DNA from: Pantoea sp. | GTDB lineage: Bacteria; Pseudomonadota; Gammaproteobacteria; Enterobacterales; Enterobacteriaceae | NCBI RefSeq assembly: GCF_028283705.1 | Contig: NZ_JAPWKD010000005.1 | Span: forward strand, 310,001 to 374,000 | DNA length: 64,000 bases | Direction: 5' to 3' | In this document: in pieces, positions 62,510-64,000 of the stretch | How the letters are laid out: each line of letters begins with the position of its first letter | Numbering within the stretch: position 1 is the stretch's first letter | Position numbers and translations under genes: made by a program | The notes under the pieces: generated by a model | What the model saw: the letters and a program-made list of their open reading frames with translations, nothing else | Told to the model about the DNA's origin: nothing | The model's database searches: none

Positions 62510-62785
62510 ATGGCACGCGTAACCGTTCAGGACGCAGTAGAGAAAATTGGTAACCGTTTTGACCTGGTGTTGGTCGCTGCACGTCGTGCACGTCAGATGC
62601 AGGTAGGCGGCAAAGATCCGCTTGTTCCGGAAGAGAACGATAAATCCACCGTTATCGCCCTGCGCGAAATCGAAGAAGGCCTGATCACTAACCAGATTCT
62701 GGATGTCCGTGATCGTCAGGAACAGCAAGAGCAGGAAGCCGCTGAGTTACAAGCCGTTACCGCTATCGCTGAAGGTCGTCGTTAA
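62510..62785 (+). CDS. rpoZ: RpoZ, RNA polymerase omega subunit
   Basis: RpoZ is a 91-residue subunit that binds beta' and helps form the ppGpp site of RNA polymerase. [20 protein letters not shown] and [14 protein letters not shown] are the conserved core, identical in pattern to E. coli. It lies 54 bases after gmk and 20 before spoT, the conserved order. Confidence 0.99.
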   Translation: MARVTVQDAVEKIGNRFDLVLVAARRARQMQVGGKDPLVPEENDKSTVIALREIEEGLITNQILDVRDRQEQQEQEAAELQAVTAIAEGRR

Positions 62786-62805
62786 CAGCACTCTGCAGGT
62801 CAACC

Positions 62806-64000
62806 TTGTATCTGTTTGAAAGCCTCAATCAACTGATTGAAAAATACTTGCCCGAGGAGCAGATCAAGCGCCTCAGGCAAGCTTATCTTGTCGCACGTGA
62901 TGCTCACGAGGGACAAACTCGTTCCAGCGGTGAGCCTTATATCACCCATCCTGTTGCCGTTGCCTGCATTCTGGCCGAGATGAAACTCGACCACGAAACG
63001 CTGATGGCGGCATTACTGCACGATGTTATCGAAGATACCCCCGCCACTTACCAGGATATGGAACAGCTGTTTGGCAAAAGCGTTGCCGAGCTGGTGGAAG
63101 GCGTATCAAAACTCGATAAGCTGAAGTTCCGCGACAAGAAAGAAGCCCAGGCTGAAAACTTCCGCAAAATGATCATGGCAATGGTGCAGGATATCCGCGT
63201 CATTCTGATCAAACTGGCTGACCGCACCCACAATATGCGCACGCTCGGCGCACTGCGACCGGATAAACGCCGTCGTATTGCCCGGGAAACCCTCGAAATT
63301 TATAGCCCACTGGCTCACCGTCTCGGTATTCATCATCTGAAAACTGAGCTGGAGGAGTTGGGTTTTGAAGCGTTGCACCCGAACCGCTATCGGGTCATCA
63401 AAGAGGTGGTTAAAGCGGCGCGTGGTAACCGTAAAGAGATGATTCAGAAGATCCTTTCTGAAATCGATGGCCGTCTGCAGGAGGCGGGAATTCCCTGTCG
63501 CGTCAGTGGTCGTGAGAAACATCTCTATTCGATTTACCGCAAAATGCACCTAAAAGAGCAGCGATTTCACTCGATCATGGATATTTACGCCTTCCGCGTT
63601 ATCGTGAAAGATTTAGATACCTGTTATCGCGTGCTCGGTCAGATGCACAGTCTGTACAAACCGCGTCCTGGACGCGTCAAAGATTACATCGCAATCCCCA
63701 AGGCTAACGGCTATCAATCGTTACATACTTCAATGATTGGCCCGCACGGCGTGCCGGTTGAGGTACAAATCCGTACGGAAGATATGGATCAGATGGCGGA
63801 AATGGGGGTTGCTGCACACTGGGCCTATAAACAGGCCGGTGAAAGTGGCACCACCGCGCAGGTGCGTGCTCAGCGCTGGCTGCAAAGCTTGCTGGAGCTG
63901 CAACAGAGCGCGGGAAGCTCCTTCGAATTTATTGAAAGCGTGAAATCGGATCTCTTCCCGGATGAGATCTATGTATTTACGCCCGAAGGTCGCATTGTCG
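62806..64000 (+). CDS. spoT: SpoT, (p)ppGpp hydrolase/synthetase (partial)
   Basis: SpoT degrades and, weakly, makes the alarmone (p)ppGpp. The TTG at 62806 encodes the conserved start YLFESLNQLIEKYLPEEQ, as in E. coli, where TTG is also used. The HD hydrolase domain has HDVIEDT at residues 72-78, with RSSGEPYITHP before it. The synthetase domain has DYIAIPKANGYQSLHTSM and VEVQIRTEDMDQMAEMG. The frame is open to the window edge; about 398 of some 700 residues are present. Confidence 0.97.
   Translation, partial: MYLFESLNQLIEKYLPEEQIKRLRQAYLVARDAHEGQTRSSGEPYITHPVAVACILAEMKLDHETLMAALLHDVIEDTPATYQDMEQLFGKSVAELVEGVSKLDKLKFRDKKEAQAENFRKMIMAMVQDIRVILIKLADRTHNMRTLGALRPDKRRRIARETLEIYSPLAHRLGIHHLKTELEELGFEALHPNRYRVIKEVVKAARGNRKEMIQKILSEIDGRLQEAGIPCRVSGREKHLYSIYRKMHLKEQRFHSIMDIYAFRVIVKDLDTCYRVLGQMHSLYKPRPGRVKDYIAIPKANGYQSLHTSMIGPHGVPVEVQIRTEDMDQMAEMGVAAHWAYKQAGESGTTAQVRAQRWLQSLLELQQSAGSSFEFIESVKSDLFPDEIYVFTPEGRIV

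Overview
This window is a 64-kb stretch of an enterobacterial chromosome. Nearly all of it is core housekeeping DNA whose proteins look like Escherichia coli proteins of the same length. The mixture of E. coli-like blocks (hslVU to cpxRA; cysE to waa/coaD to rph; yicC/yicG to spoT), a Klebsiella/Serratia-type LPS core gene (waaE), and the lack of menA and gpmM at their usual places suggests the Pantoea/Erwinia group (Erwiniaceae). The genus is an inference. No tRNA, rRNA, CRISPR array or intact insertion sequence was seen.

Layout. 1-8.3 kb: end of ftsN, heat-shock protease hslVU, rraA, zapB, the glycerol operon glpF-glpK-glpX, and emrD. 8.6-15.1 kb: fpr, yiiQ, tpiA, cdh, sbp, pfkA, fieF. 15.3-16.5 kb: an A+T-rich gene for an ExoY/edema-factor-type nucleotidyl cyclase toxin, wedged between fieF and cpxP. 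16.7-19.5 kb: the Cpx envelope-stress locus (sRNA CpxQ, cpxP, a perfect CpxR box, cpxRA). 19.6-25.6 kb: trmL, cysE-gpsA-secB-grxC-yibN, envC-yibQ. 25.8-41.3 kb: LPS core locus (two A+T-rich glycosyltransferases, waaC-waaF-hldD, kbl-tdh, a GT4, a GT9, waaH, waaQ, waaG/wabG, waaA, waaE). 41.3-50.8 kb: coaD, mutM, rpmG-rpmB, radC, coaBC-dut, slmA, pyrE-rph, a NupC transporter, a DUF3574 lipoprotein and yicC. 50.8-59.0 kb: an accessory stretch with an orphan Hcp, a GH19 peptidoglycan hydrolase and a periplasmic candidate immunity protein, then lpxP, an outer-membrane efflux lipoprotein, a D-threonine-aldolase-like enzyme, an SRPBCC protein, an unknown 88-residue protein and a truncated WzxC-like flippase. 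59.3-64 kb: yicG, ligB, gmk, rpoZ and the start of spoT.

The core genes show familiar control: a sigma-32 promoter on hslVU, a GlpR operator before glpF, a Cra-like site before pfkA, a CpxR box between cpxP and cpxR, and the pyrE attenuator after an intact rph. Two separate weapon-like loci stand out in this core setting. One is the ExoY-like cyclase at 15.3-16.5 kb, which keeps the expected catalytic residues and has a Ser/Thr/Pro-rich N-terminus. The other is the Hcp-GH19-candidate immunity module at 51.2-52.8 kb. Their functions are inferred from sequence and remain untested.
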